From Romanomermis culicivorax (Eukaryota; Nematoda; Enoplea; Mermithida; Mermithidae), in contig CAWUHX010000123.1 of assembly GCA_963922205.1 (NCBI GenBank), positions 806,001-870,000 of the forward strand: a stretch of 64,000 nucleotides of DNA, read 5' to 3'. The notes beneath the pieces were generated by a model. It did not search any database, had not been told where the DNA came from, and worked only from the letters and a program-made list of their open reading frames with translations. Below are positions 33,701 to 45,079 of this stretch, one piece after another. The position numbers and the translations under genes are program-made. Position 1 is the stretch's first letter; every line of letters begins with the position of its first letter.

Positions 33701-36700
33701 GTCAACTAACAATGTGCATAATGTAAGAATGAGCTAATTTAATTAGAACCAGATGAGAGTCGTGTCACTTTTGAAAGTATCAACATCAAGTACGATTTCA
33801 TGAGTTGATACTACAACAAAAGCAGGTTATCAGAAGCGAAAAACTCACACATTTGTTTGACACCAACAAAGTAACATTTGTCGACCGTGCTCGACCGTGC
33901 CAACTGTGCTGATGAAATATTTTTTCATTAGCACGAATGCTAGTGAGACTCGTGCTAAAAAAAACCTGTGGTTAAACACTTATCTGGATAAGTCAAACAG
34001 TTTCTGGATGAGGTGAAAACACTCATCTCGCCATGCCGATGTATTGTAACAACCAGAAAAATTCATTTCGAAAGTCTCAAAATTTTGAAAGAGTCTCTTT
34101 TGTAACTATTCTTTGTCTAATAATTTTTCGCAAAAAATTAGAAATGTAATTTTTTCTGTTTTTTTTTGCAATTTTCCTGCGTTTTTCAATTAAACTCCGT
34201 TAATTGTCAAAATAATTTTTGCAGATGTTAACGCCGATTACGAATCATCGCGTTCGAATCGTATCCGCGCTGCTATGTTTCCCGAAACGTTGTCCGAACC
34301 ATTTCCCGGCGCACCGTACGACGTCGGACAATCGGTCAACGTTCAACAATTGGCCGAACCGAGTCAGTTATTAAAAATGGCTGTTGTTAATTTAGTCAAT
34401 TATCAAGAAGATGCGCAATTAACGCGACGAATATTACCAAATCTAGTGGAATTATTAAACGATAATGATACTGTGAGTTTGCGAGTTTGATCACGTGACC
34501 TTGTTTTTATTGCTCACTTTCGCGTAACTTAAGAACCCGACCCTTGAAGCAACAGGGAGACCCCTGATACGGTCACCAGTGTTGAATTGCTTCCAGGGTA
34601 GCGCCGGAGCTGTCCCACATTTGGCCAATGTCGTGGTAGGTGTGACCATCCCGACCAGGGCTCAACAAAAATGGCCGGGTTCGGAACCCGTAGATCGGCA
34701 GAAACATAAATCCTACGGGGGAATGTATGTTGTATGTTACCATACAACATCTGGAAATTAGTCAAAGAAGTAAAACTTGTGCTGTTTTAATGAAAAACAT
34801 TTGATATTTCATTGCGTATTTTGAAATGTTATTAAAAGTGAGTTTTCGTTGTTAATTTAAAAAATGTAGAAAATTTTCACCCTTGAGATCGTCGCCCAAA
34901 AAGCTGCCCAATTCGTTCATCATATAAGCAAACAGGACGCCGTTTCGGCCGTTCTAGCCAACGAACATAGTTTTATGAACGCTATGATGTCGTTGACTAA
35001 TTCGTCAAAAGATCCGTCGACAGTCAAGTACACCGTTGGCGCGTTATATAATTTATCGGGCGGTAACGACGGGCGGTTGGCGATCTTTCGGTCTGGAGGC
35101 ATAGAGGCGTTGATAAAATTGTTGGAGTAAGCAAGCAGAAAAGTTTTCGTGCTCGGGTTTTCATCGATTTGCGTTTCAATAAGTATGTAGATTTCGGGTA
35201 ATTTAAAAAATTTCGATTTCCTGAAATTTTGAGGAAATTCTCAAAAAACATTTTGTAACATTCGACAGAAGCAAAATTTTGATATCACATATTTCAGTGG
35301 CGGAAATTTTAGTAAGAAATGCACTCAAAAATTCTATGGCCGATTTTCCAGTATCATATTCATGAAAGTATTTTCTAAAAAACTCGCAGTCTGTCAAAAA
35401 TTGGTTTGAGATTTCCAATGTAAAATTATTCAATTATTCCCAATTAAGAAAGTAAATTTTTTTGCCTTAGCAAATTCGAATTTTTCGGTTTTAGGTCGCC
35501 CGTCGATAGGGTTTTATTTTACGCGACGACCACGCTGCACAACTTGATTTTGCACCAACTGGGCGCCCAGGACGCCATCCGAAGGTTGGATGGCGTGCCC
35601 AAAATGGTCAATTGCCTTAAAAAGCATAACAACGCTAAATTTCTGGCCATCTTGATTGATTGTTTGTACAATTTGTCGCTAAATAACCAGGAAGCAAAGG
35701 TATTCAATTGAATTTTTGCAAGGAATACTTGACTGAAAATTTGAGATATTCAAATCTTGAAGTTATCAAGTCATGAACACTACTTCTGAATAAAAAGTTT
35801 ATTTTATTACATTTTGAAAGAACTTAATTTAAAAATTCAGTTTTTTTATCTAAAAATGTAAATTTATCTTCTTGCGTATGAATGTGCAAATTTTAAAAGC
35901 ATATCAAATTTCCCACTACTTCTGTTTTTTAATTTTAGTGTAAAATGAAGCAAAACCACTTTCCGACCTTTACTCATTCTATGAGTCGAAAAAAATAGTT
36001 TTTTCCAAGATTCGTATTCTCAAATTCAAATCTTTTACCTGTAGAACTTCAATCAGAAATTTGCGATTGGTCATTCTGACACTTTTGAAGCTTTTTTTGT
36101 AAAAAAATTCCAGTGGAGAACGTAAAGAATCTTTGTCAAATTTATATACTTTTTCAGACTGAAATTTTACGCTTAGGCGGCACGGTGCAGTTGCTGCAAA
36201 TTTTGAATAGTTCCTGCGACTACGAAAGATTAATATGGACGACTTGCCGTCTAATGCAAGCTTTAAGCGTTTGCGAACAGAATAAAAAGTTCCTGATCGC
36301 TAACGGTTTGCGAAATTTCTCTTTTTTTGTTTTATCAAAATACCTATTTTTGTATGGTTTATCCAGGTATTTTACAATCGTTAAATAATCGTTTAAATGT
36401 AAAAAATTCGTCGCACAAGTTAATTTGCTCGATTTTACTATTATTGCGAAATTTGTCGGATTTGGCCGTAAAATGTGATCAAGTCGAACAATTATTGATC
36501 CAAGTTTTGCGTTTGATGAGTATGAACGACTTGGAAACCGTTTTATATTGCGCCGGCATTTTGTCTAATATGTCCTGTAATAATATTCGAAATAAGGTGA
36601 GTTATTCGGAGTTGCGTAGCATAGGTTTCGTAGAAGTTCCGCCATGAAAAAATTAATAAAAAATATACAGTACTTCATATCCATATTCATACACATTCAT

Positions 36701-39700
36701 ACAATACTTCAGACATTTCCTGCAAAAATATGGTTATCTTTAACGTATTATTATAACCTTTATTTGAATTTCAACCACGATCTAGGAATTATATAATTTT
36801 TCGTAGGCTTACTTCAGTTAGTATGTTTTGATGAGGAATTTCAGGTATTTTTAAACTTGTTGTGCAGGTCTCTTCTTAAGGGTTAAGAAAAGATAGAGGC
36901 TTCTGGTCTGAACTGACCTGTTAGAATTATTCCCTTGGCTGAGCCTCGGTGATAGTGCAACAGTCCGGTTCCCCAGACCTGGCAACAACAAAGTATCTTC
37001 GATAGTATCCCCTCTGGCCTTGTTGACCTCGGGTATGACCTCCATCTTGGCCTTGGTTCTGGCCTTGTTGGCCTCCACCGCGTCTGCCAAGCGGCTGGAA
37101 ATTCGGATTGTAGAATTGCGCGTCCGGGTCTTGGCCTTGGTATTGCCAGTTTCCTCGGCCTCTGTAGGGTCGCTGAGGGCGCCCTCGGAAACCTCCTCTG
37201 GCTTGACCTCTGCCATACCCCGGTATGGGGCGGGGTTTGAGAATTCGTCATCTCTCCCCTGTTGCCTCCGCGCGGAACCACTGCTAGTGGAGCCTCTATA
37301 TTGTTGTTTTTGAGTCTGAAAAGTTGAATTTAAAGATTTTGAAGATGTTGATTGAGAATAAGAAAGTGGACTTTTGTATGAAGAAGTAGCGGCTTCACTA
37401 TACGACCTCTGGCTGGTCGAAGTTGAAGGTTGTTGCGTCGCCGGCGGCTGTCTCTTAGCCAGTGGGAGTCTAGGCACCTTAAACTTACCTGGGCTCTTGG
37501 CATTCGTTCGCTAAAAGATAGAGGCTTCTGGTCTGAACTGAACTGTTAGAACTATTCCCTTGGCTGAGCCTCGGTGATAGTGCAATAGTCCGGTTCCCCA
37601 GACCTGGCAACAACAAAGATAACCTTACTTTAATTAGGGGGCCTCACATGGAGCCCTCGTAGTCTCCTAGAAGAGACAATGAATCCCCTCAGGAATAAAG
37701 TTACTTGCTGGATCCCCTGATGGGTCTTCCAGAGCTTGCAGTCAGCAAGCTGGCGCCTGGGCCTCTGGCCCTTCGCTCCGATCGGTCGGCTTAGTCTAAA
37801 TAATAAACAATATATAAAGCAATAATGTTCGACGAATGTTAAAACAAATGTGGTTACACCACTATTATATTTATGCAAAATAAACACTAAACAGCTGGAA
37901 AAATATTTATTGGATGTCAGCTATGTTTTCCGAATATATAATAAAAAACGATAATAGTGAAGAATGATTTTCACTATCACTTTTGGTCTTTCTGTGGCGC
38001 TCCACTTCTATGCAAATGTCTGCGCCGCTGGTCGTCCAATTCGTCGATTTGCATGGCGATTTCCTGACGCAACTTGCCATCAACAGGGTGCCCAACAAAC
38101 TCATGTTTCTTTTGGTGAGGTTTTCAAATCCTTGCTTCAAATTTTTTAGCGACATATTCAGTGATTTGGATATTACATACAAAAAGCAATATATATTTCG
38201 AACTACAGGGTGTTCCATCTAAGTATCACTGATTTAGTTTTCCTATTATTCAGTCAATACTGATCGATAAATGATGAAACTTTACTGGCATCATCCATAG
38301 GCATTCGAATTTATTCTTACCAATTTTCATTACATTATAGAACTAGGTCAATAATTATTAACTTCAACGTGATCAGCACTATTTTCAATTATTTGATGCA
38401 GGTATTGACGGTAATTTTTCGAATAATCTTTGTCGGTAATTTTTTGAAGAATCTGTAACTGATATGGATGCCATTTAAGACCCTTTAAGATTCTATGAAT
38501 TGTACCCAAACAATCAAGAGGGTATTCAATGCTCGATGCATTGATGAGTGGGGATTTTCGATAAAATGCTGCTCAAGCCATTCAACATTTTCTTCGGAAT
38601 GCATTGAACGGCTTCGTTTTTTTTTCCAATCTGTAACTGATCCCGTTTCCATAAGATTTCTATACCACTTGCGAATGCTGCTTTTGTCAGGAGGATCGCG
38701 GCCAAGCTCAGTTCAAAATTTTCTCTGCACCATAATTATGCTTTGGGTCCACTCGAACCATACAGCTACTTTTGCACGATCAGATAAAGAGTAGGACATA
38801 GATAATTTATCATAAAATATCAAATGAATGAGCAAGAGGTACGGAACTTTCACAAAAAAATCCTGGATGTGTACACTATGTTTGTGTACAGTTTCATTCA
38901 GATTGCTTCAAAATTGCAAAGTTTACAAAAAACAAAACCGGTGATAGTTGGCTGGAACACCCTCTATTATTACACTTTTCCCTTCTTACTGAAAATTTTA
39001 TTCCAACTCTTCCTCTTCTCTAGGCTACTATACATAGAAACGGCGGCGTCGGATGCCTTTTACGTTCCTTGGAAGCGTTCGAGCCCTTGATTAACAACAA
39101 TCCGCCGTTGGTGGTCGATTTATTGGAATCGGTTTTGTGCACATTACGTCACATAACCAATCGGCACCCGGAAGCCGACGTGGCGCAAAATGAATTGCGC
39201 CTCTATCGATCGTCGTCTACGACGGCGGCTGCCGGCGGTTTGACGACGCCTTCGTCGTCCAACGGTTTGCATTTAATAGCTCGATTCGCTAATCCGGCTG
39301 CTCAATGGCCTATGACGTTGGTTAGGCCAGCGTTGGGCGTCATAAGAAACGTGGCCGATTTGCCGGTGAGCTGATTTTTCAACACTGAAAAAAATCTCTG
39401 AGTTTTTCACTTGAAAAATACAAAAATCTGTGATAATCGTTGGAAAAATTTCACATAAAAAATTGAACCGCTTTTCTAAATTTCGCATTTTAACAGCCTG
39501 AAAATGGAATAATAAAGGAAAAAATTTTATCGACAAAATCGTAATCAATTTTTTCCAAAATTCTGTCAGAGTATCTGTTTACATTTCAGCACGTTGTTAT
39601 ACATTGTGTGATCGCAAAGAGGAGATAAGATATGAGTTTCAGTCATTGTCCGTTTTTGAGCTTGGAAATTGACCTGATATGTTTATTATTATTATTCTTT

Positions 39701-42700
39701 TTGATTTTCATCTTTCATTCATTCCCCTCATGATCGTTTTATGTCTTCTTGTACTTTTAGTTTTTCTTCTCCGTGGTTCTTTTTTTAGTTCTTTTGATTT
39801 TTCTAATTTCTGGAGTCTGTTAATTTGTTACTTCTATATTGTGTTTTACTTTTTTAGTTTTTTAGGCTTTACTTTTCAGTAAAATATCGTTTTTTTTAAA
39901 TATTGTACTTCGTTGAGAGGTTTTTATAAGGAAAACTAAAACACGTTGATGTACCAAAATATCGTCGTCGAGTCGAAGTTGCTACAGATTTTCGCCACAT
40001 CTTCAAAAACCTGTTTAGACTGCTTGAATTAGTGGATGCTCAAATAAATTTCGCTTTTGTGGCACTACTATTCTTATCTTGTTTTCAGTCATATTTTATA
40101 ATTGAGCTAGTTTTCGGCAATACATTGCTGTTTTTCAGACTTTTCGAATCGAGTAAAATATTCCGAAAATAATTTCTACGACAACTATACAAATTTCTCC
40201 AGTTTATAGAAAAAAAATCACGCGCAAAATGATTAATATCTTGATTAATTCGTCTTCCTCTCTTATGTATACGTGTTTTTGACTTCTTTTTCCAGGCTAA
40301 CGCGCAACCGTTACACGAATCCGGGATGACTAATTTCGTCTGTATTTTTCTTTCTCGTTTTTACAACCATTACCAACAGGCGCAACGCCAAAGCGTTCAA
40401 CCGCCGTTGGTCGACGGCATCAAATGCGTTGAAATGATCGATGTTTGCACCGCGGTTTTACAAACGCTGTGCAAATTTCCAGCTAATCGATTGTTCGTTA
40501 GGCAAACGAATGTCGTACCGATTCTAGTGCAAGTAAGTTATTTTGCTGTAAAAAAATGGTTTCAAGACTTAAAATGCGCATTTTCAGTTTTGAAAAAGTT
40601 GGAGATGTATATAGGTGACGTTCAATTTTTCAATTCGTTCCGTGTTTCGAAATACAGATTTGAATGACATTTTCGATTTTAAATATCAACAAATCTTTGA
40701 AATTTTCGATTGTATTCTGGTATATTATTTTTACTTTTTAGCATGTAGATTTTATTTCAATTGAAAACATCGTAGAACTGTTTTTGGAATTTTTCAATAT
40801 GCAAACTTAGTGCCATGAGTAATCTTCCTTGTCATTTTTTTGGATTTTTGGAATCAGTCAAATGATATTCTCAATTTAATTTTTTGAAAAAATTGAGTAT
40901 CCCGGAGATTAATAATCTTCTTGGGGAAAGAATTTTTATTTTTTCCAAAATCACATGGAAACTGCACATGTTCGCATCAGTCGAAACTGCTTTTTTTCAC
41001 GTCTGCCGATCTTTTAAACAGTTATTCGTGTCTATCTAACCGATTAAAACAATTAATTGTTCGAATTTGATCACTAAGTAGGAAAAAATCGTATTTTTAT
41101 ATGAAAAATTTTGTAGACAAAAGATGTACGCAAAAATTAATCAATAGTCTCTTAAGCAGAACTGAAAAGCAAAAATGTGGATTCATCTCGAATGTCTATA
41201 TGTAATTTAAGCCGCAGTTTGTAATGATTTATCCACTCAAAAGCCCTCTTATCAGAAGAAATGATGCTTGTTGAAAGTTGTCTGTCATTTCAGCTTTTCC
41301 GTGCATATATGTGTTGATACAAATTTGTGGTTGGTTTCTTATGAGTTACGATTACATACATGCACTGTTGCTTGTCTTTCTTTAATTTTGCTCATTGTTG
41401 CTGCATTCCTATTGAGATTATAACATAGTTTTCCTATAACATGGTGATGACACATTTTTAGCAAGCTTAATACTTATAGTCGACATTGTCAGACTCTAAC
41501 TAGTCAAGAATGATAGAGGAAGCGGTGAGCAACTTCTTTATACAAAGTTTGATGTGGCAAACATAAAAAACAGAACCAGAAAAAATCACTAGAAAATTGA
41601 AGCGCCGGAGGCAATAAGTCAACTTTCCAAAAGTTCACAAGTTGATCACAAAGGAAAAATTCGTATATATGTCGGGGGTGTAGCTCAAATGGTAGAGCGC
41701 GCGCTTAGCATGCGCGAGGCACGGGGATCGATACCCCGCACCTCCAGACTTTTTATTTTCCCTCATAATCTTCAAGTGCCTGTCTAGCGTTCACTTTTAA
41801 TTAAAGTTATATTCACATTTTCATCCTTTTACACATTGGGGACGGACCGGGTATCCGGATCCACTGAATCTATTTTTTTGGATCTGGATCCGCTGAATCA
41901 AATTTTTTTGGATCCGGTTCCGCTGAACCAAATTTTTTTGGGTCCGGATCCGCTGCCGTCAAAGATGAAGATCCGATCATAATTGGATCTCTATTCGTTT
42001 GAATTCGTATTTAGTTCCACAAAAATTTCAAGCCAACGGTTGAGTCAGCACACTTAGCACGGTTGAAAAATGGTACTTTATTGGTCTCAAATCGGTGTGT
42101 GAATTTTTCACCTGATTTTACGGTATCATCGACTCATGAAATCATGTTTAATGTTGGTTTTAAAAGGAATAAGACTCATCTGATTCTAATTAGATTAGCT
42201 CATTCTTACATTATGCACTTGGTTAGTTGAGTGACAAACAACTATTCAGTTGTTAGTTAGACAGTTATAGTTAGCTAGATAGTTTACCCGCGGATACTCG
42301 GGTACCCGCGGGTAAATTCGGGTAATTGATTGTAGTAAAAAAACATAGTAAGTGTTGAATATTCATGTATGTGTAGAAACGTACGCAGTGCATGTTGACA
42401 ATTCTTGTGTATCTTTACTCGAAGTGTCCGATTACTTCAAGAATGCTATAAATTTTTCAAAGTGGAATAAGATTGAAATTATCTTTTGCAGCTGATCGTT
42501 TTAAAAGTATTTCAATATGCAAATTTGACTCCATGATGCAATAGCCCGTCTGAATAATTTATGCATTGCCATTCTAAAACTTTCTCTGACAAGTACGTTT
42601 ATTCAGACAACAAGGAAAGCAGATGTTCAAAAGTTGTTGCATTTTTTTACTGAAAAATTTTTTATAAAATGATGAAAATTTTTTCAATTCATAGTTGAAG

Positions 42701-45079
42701 CTTTTATTTGTAATTTAAACGACCTGTAATGGACATTACACGGTAACTATATGTATAATTATTCTCATTGAATCCATAGCTGATTTTAAAAATAACTTGT
42801 TCACAATTAAAAATTTATTAAAAAGTTATTCAAAATTATGACAAAACGCAGACGATTTGACCTCTTTAAAATGATTTTCTGAAACTTTTTATTGCACAAA
42901 ACCTCCATCACTTTTGCATCCCCTACTTTCCCATAGTCTTTTACACACCACATTTTTTACACACCACAACACAGGGCATCATGTTACGACGGTCGCCAAG
43001 TTGTGATACAATCGAGTAGACGCATCGATCAAACTGCACTGATTTTTTTATTTACACTTGTCGAACTCAATTATTTTAGTGTATTTGTAAAACTCTCGCT
43101 GACCATTTATATTCAACATTTTTTCAAGAGTTAGTTTCTATTTTAACTTCTTGCCTCGCCGGATGATTGTTGAGTAGGCAAGGCAATTCGGAATAGGAAA
43201 GTTTTTAAAATCTAAAATCATCATCATTAATGCTTGAGAAACAAAAGGTTTGATTTTAACGGTCTACCTTTCAATTTTTTCCGAACATCTAGATTTTGAA
43301 CTGAACTCATCCACATACCTGTAAGGTCTCCAGTCGGTTGGGGGAGGGTAAAGTCCAGATTTTTGGAATGGGGGTACCCATTTCTCCCAAAATCTTAGGG
43401 GCCGGACTTTTTTATTTTTTCTTCACAGGCAAATTGGCTTCCAGGATCAAAATTTTACAAGTATATCCGAATTTCAACAAGCCAAAACTAAAAAGTTTGT
43501 AAACGAATATGGTAGTAAAAAAACAATATTTTTTTAATATAGCTATTTAAAAACACTCTCCGAAATCGCAGTAGAAGCCCACATAACAGATCAATCATTG
43601 TAAATACATTTTCAATCACACAGAGATTACACAGAGAATAATAAGGCTCACATATTAGATCAGTCATTATTCAATTTATCAGATCGATCCTTATTCAAAC
43701 AGATGATAGCGATATTTTGTTTTGAAATAGATGACAGCGATATTCTTTAAAATTCAAAGCAGAAAACACCTGAATTACACTAAAATTCCTCAATTTTTAC
43801 AAGCCGCGTTGTTCAACGTAAAATGATCTTATTTTGGCTCAGGAAATTTAGTAAATTTAAAAAAGAACGTTCCTTTTTAGTTGCTCTACTTCGACATAGA
43901 ATCGATCCAACAATTTTCGGCCGGCACGTTAACCGAAATCGCCGCCGACGTCGAAGGTTGTCAACAAATCGAACAAAACGGTGCCGTCGCCCAGTTGACC
44001 GAACTTTTGCATTCTCGAAACGAACATATCGGTGAGTAATGAAGGATTTTGTTCTGATTCTGAGCATCCATTTGTTAATACGGAATTTGTCTGTGAATTT
44101 GTCGGACTTTCTCTTCATCCTCCGAGTTAAAATAATTTTGATTTCGTGAAATCTTGGTGAATTTTTGCATGAAAATTTTCGTGAATTTTTGCATGAAAAA
44201 TTGATATTTCAAGCCACTTACGCCGCTGCCGTCCTCCACGCTTTAAGTCAAACGAAACCGCCGGAATATCAACAGCATCTAGGCGTGGAATTGACCAGTT
44301 CGTTGTTTAGAGATGATTCGACGCCGTGGAGCCAAGTAAGTGTTTGTTTTTAAATTTCAATCTTTGGTCTTTGGATTCGTTTTTATTCAAAAACGTTTAA
44401 TTTTCACGCTGATATATTTCATTTTTCAATTTTTTCGTAGGATGTTTTAAACGATATGCCGCAAGTTAATGAAGATGTTTTCAATACTTATAATGGTAAT
44501 TTTAACTATATTTCTTCACTTTTGTTTTCTGTAGTTATCAAGACGTGTTTTGCTTGATTATTCTACTGACCTAATTTTATGGAATTTAGTAAAAAAGCGA
44601 TTTTTGAATTTTGGTGAATTTGACCATTTTCTGTAGTTAACTTGAGAGTACATTTTTAGAGTTATGGTCAAGAAAATAAGATTTTTTAATGATCATTTTT
44701 ACTTGGCATATTATTCCATAATTCGATCAGAATGTCTCCAAATGCGGGAAAAAACTCTTTTTTTACTGATGAAAATTCTTACTGAAATTAATTATTGGAA
44801 AATTTTCTAACCTGATTAGTATAGAAACTTAATTTATCTTACCCAAATTACACTCGTAAGTCATAACCGTATTTTCGCACTTTCTTAGGATACGATCATT
44901 CGAATTATGACGGCTACGCGCTGGGTCCCGGAAACTTGATGGATTACGATAGCGTGAGTTCAGGCGGCGCCGGTATCCGACCGGTGGGTGGCGCCGGAGC
45001 CCCGCCTCCGTCTGCCAGGGGCGCCCAACAACCTCAGCAGCAGCCACCGTTAACCGATTGGTACGACACGAACTTGTAG
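27713..45079 (+). CDS. CTNNB1: Beta-catenin (armadillo repeat adhesion and Wnt effector protein)
   Basis: Beta-catenin links cadherins to alpha-catenin and, in the nucleus, activates TCF targets in Wnt signalling. Twelve coding exons with consistent phases: 27713-28010, 34225-34472, 34870-35126, 35495-35699, 36158-36305, 36367-36596, 39024-39365, 40296-40532, 43881-44031, 44214-44335, 44441-44495 and 44889-45079, giving 827 aa (human 781). An acceptor at 27700 shows a further 5' untranslated exon. The phospho-degron DSGIHT is at residues 38-43. The alpha-catenin-binding stretch has FPETL and NYQEDAQL. The armadillo repeats run from about 120 to 720 ([10 protein letters not shown] near 695; VELTSSLFR near 729). 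K336 and K421 align with the TCF-contacting K312 and K435 of human. The C-terminus is Gly/Pro/Gln-rich and ends WYDTNL, like FDTDL in other animals. Sequence divergence is high. A Ser/Thr/Ala-rich insertion of about 20 residues ([18 protein letters not shown]) sits between late armadillo helices. Small introns of 360-460 nt show nothing notable. Confidence 0.95.
28276..28697. mobile_element. MITE with CATACATG-type ends
   Basis: It starts CATACATGCAATTAGGGAGG and ends AGCTCTGCTACATGTATAG. Both the TTCGGCCATATGGC segment and the CCTCAGACCTCGGAGCTC segment recur in the element at 52235-52678. It has no coding capacity. Confidence 0.6.
29300..29720. mobile_element. Partial MITE of the CATACATG type
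   Basis: CATGCATGTAATTGAAGGGAG followed by GTCCATACGGCTTGCCATAT resembles the left half of 28276-28697 and 52235-52678. The right terminus is not recognisable, so the end is approximate. Confidence 0.45.
36858..38097 (-). mobile_element. Deleted second copy of the exonuclease LTR element, in beta-catenin intron 6
   Basis: On the minus strand it begins TGTTGGGCACCC at 38097 and ends TGCACAACA at 36858. The 4-bp direct repeat AACT flanks it (36854-36857 and 38098-38101). The order is: most of a 5' LTR (38097 to about 37512), the last ~500 bp of the exonuclease gene (about 37510-36995) and the last ~135 bp of a 3' LTR. Both internal junctions lie inside LTR sequence, so large deletions removed the rest. 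It lies antisense within the beta-catenin intron (36597-39023). Confidence 0.8.
36995..37510 (-). pseudogene. 3' fragment of the retroelement exonuclease gene
   Basis: The minus-strand frame reads a Ser-rich and RG-region relative of the gene at 638-5973. Shared peptides include [24 protein letters not shown] and RRQQGRDD(E/M)FSNPAPYRG. After NPAPYRG the frame shifts by a small deletion relative to the full gene, so the RG tail is lost. No exonuclease domain is present here. Confidence 0.8.
38206..38964 (-). pseudogene. Deleted Tc1/mariner-like transposon
   Basis: The ends CAGGGTGTTCCA and TGGAACACCCTC are 11/12 inverted repeats, flanked by TA on both sides (38204-38205, 38965-38966), as in the Tc1/mariner superfamily. 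The minus strand encodes a degraded transposase N-terminus from the ATG at 38799: [15 protein letters not shown], then after a stop [20 protein letters not shown] and [18 protein letters not shown], a DUF4817-type helix-turn-helix region. [17 protein letters not shown] follows. The catalytic DDE part is missing, so this is a non-autonomous deletion derivative. Confidence 0.75.
39366..40295 (+). other. Beta-catenin intron 7, nothing recognised
   Basis: This 930-bp intron is AT-rich, with T-rich stretches near 39680-39880 that give a spurious hydrophobic reading frame. I see no repeat element with defined ends and no RNA gene. Confidence 0.6.
40950..41620 (+). repeat. Dispersed repeat related to 55830-57010
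   Basis: Both regions share in order GGAAACTG, CCGATCTTTT, GTGTCTATCTAA, AGTAGGAAAAAATCGT, GAATGTCTATATG (or AAATGTCTATGCG), GCAGTTTGTAAT, CCCTCTTATCA, CTTTTCTGTGCATAT and CTAACTAGTC. It looks like an old truncated copy of the element at 55748-57101, lacking both termini. Confidence 0.65.
41674..41746 (+). tRNA. tRNA-Ala-AGC: tRNA-Ala (anticodon AGC)
   Basis: A complete cloverleaf can be drawn. The acceptor stem GGGGGTG pairs with CACCTCC (one G-U), with discriminator A. The D arm is GCTC...GAGC, the anticodon stem CGCGC/GCGCG has loop TTAGCAT (anticodon AGC), and the T arm CGGGG/CCCCG has loop ATCGATA. No intron is present. A T-run (TTTTTATTTT) about 5 nt downstream would terminate RNA polymerase III. 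The gene lies in beta-catenin intron 8 on the same strand. The B-box has GGGATCGATACC rather than the usual GGTTCGAATCC, a moderate departure. Confidence 0.93.
41850..41960. repeat. 30-bp tandem repeat, about 3.6 copies
   Basis: The unit is approximately GGATCCGGATCCGCTGAATC followed by AAATTTTTTT. Copies begin near 41851, 41880, 41910 and 41940, and each carries one or two nested GGATCC (BamHI) sites. It is a minisatellite. Confidence 0.75.
43395..43605 (+). repeat. Dispersed repeat shared with 15180-15395
   Basis: It is collinear with the La intron 2 copy (CAAAATTTTACA, AAAACTAAAAAGTTTGTAAA, GTAGAAGCCCACAT). Just upstream, ACATACCTGTAAGGTCTCC near 43313 is a CATACCTGTAA-type end, so the two may belong to one element. 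Confidence 0.55.

Larger units (their letters stand above)
28011..34224 (+). other. Beta-catenin intron 1 (6.2 kb), repeats only
   Basis: The intron runs from GTAAGG to TTTTTGCAG. It contains MITE-like units with CATACATG-type ends (28276-28697; about 29300-29720; a partial inverted one to about 31026), a (TA)n microsatellite near 32170-32189 and long AT-rich stretches. I find no nested gene. Frames such as 30514-30789 and 32146-32547 (minus) have no recognisable domain. Confidence 0.6.
40533..43880 (+). other. Beta-catenin intron 8, with tRNA gene and repeats
   Basis: The intron (GTAAGT to CTTTTTAG) holds a dispersed repeat (about 40950-41620), a tRNA-Ala gene (41674-41746), a 30-bp tandem array (41850-41960), a GGGTACCCGCGGGTAAATTC palindromic stretch near 42297 and a repeat shared with La intron 2 (43395-43605). 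The rest is AT-rich, with nothing recognised. Confidence 0.6.

Noticed and set aside
39679..39882. Hydrophobic frame that could be a membrane protein
   Set aside because: It is a T-rich stretch in a beta-catenin intron; any T-rich sequence gives Phe/Leu/Ile codons. No splice sites or conservation support it.
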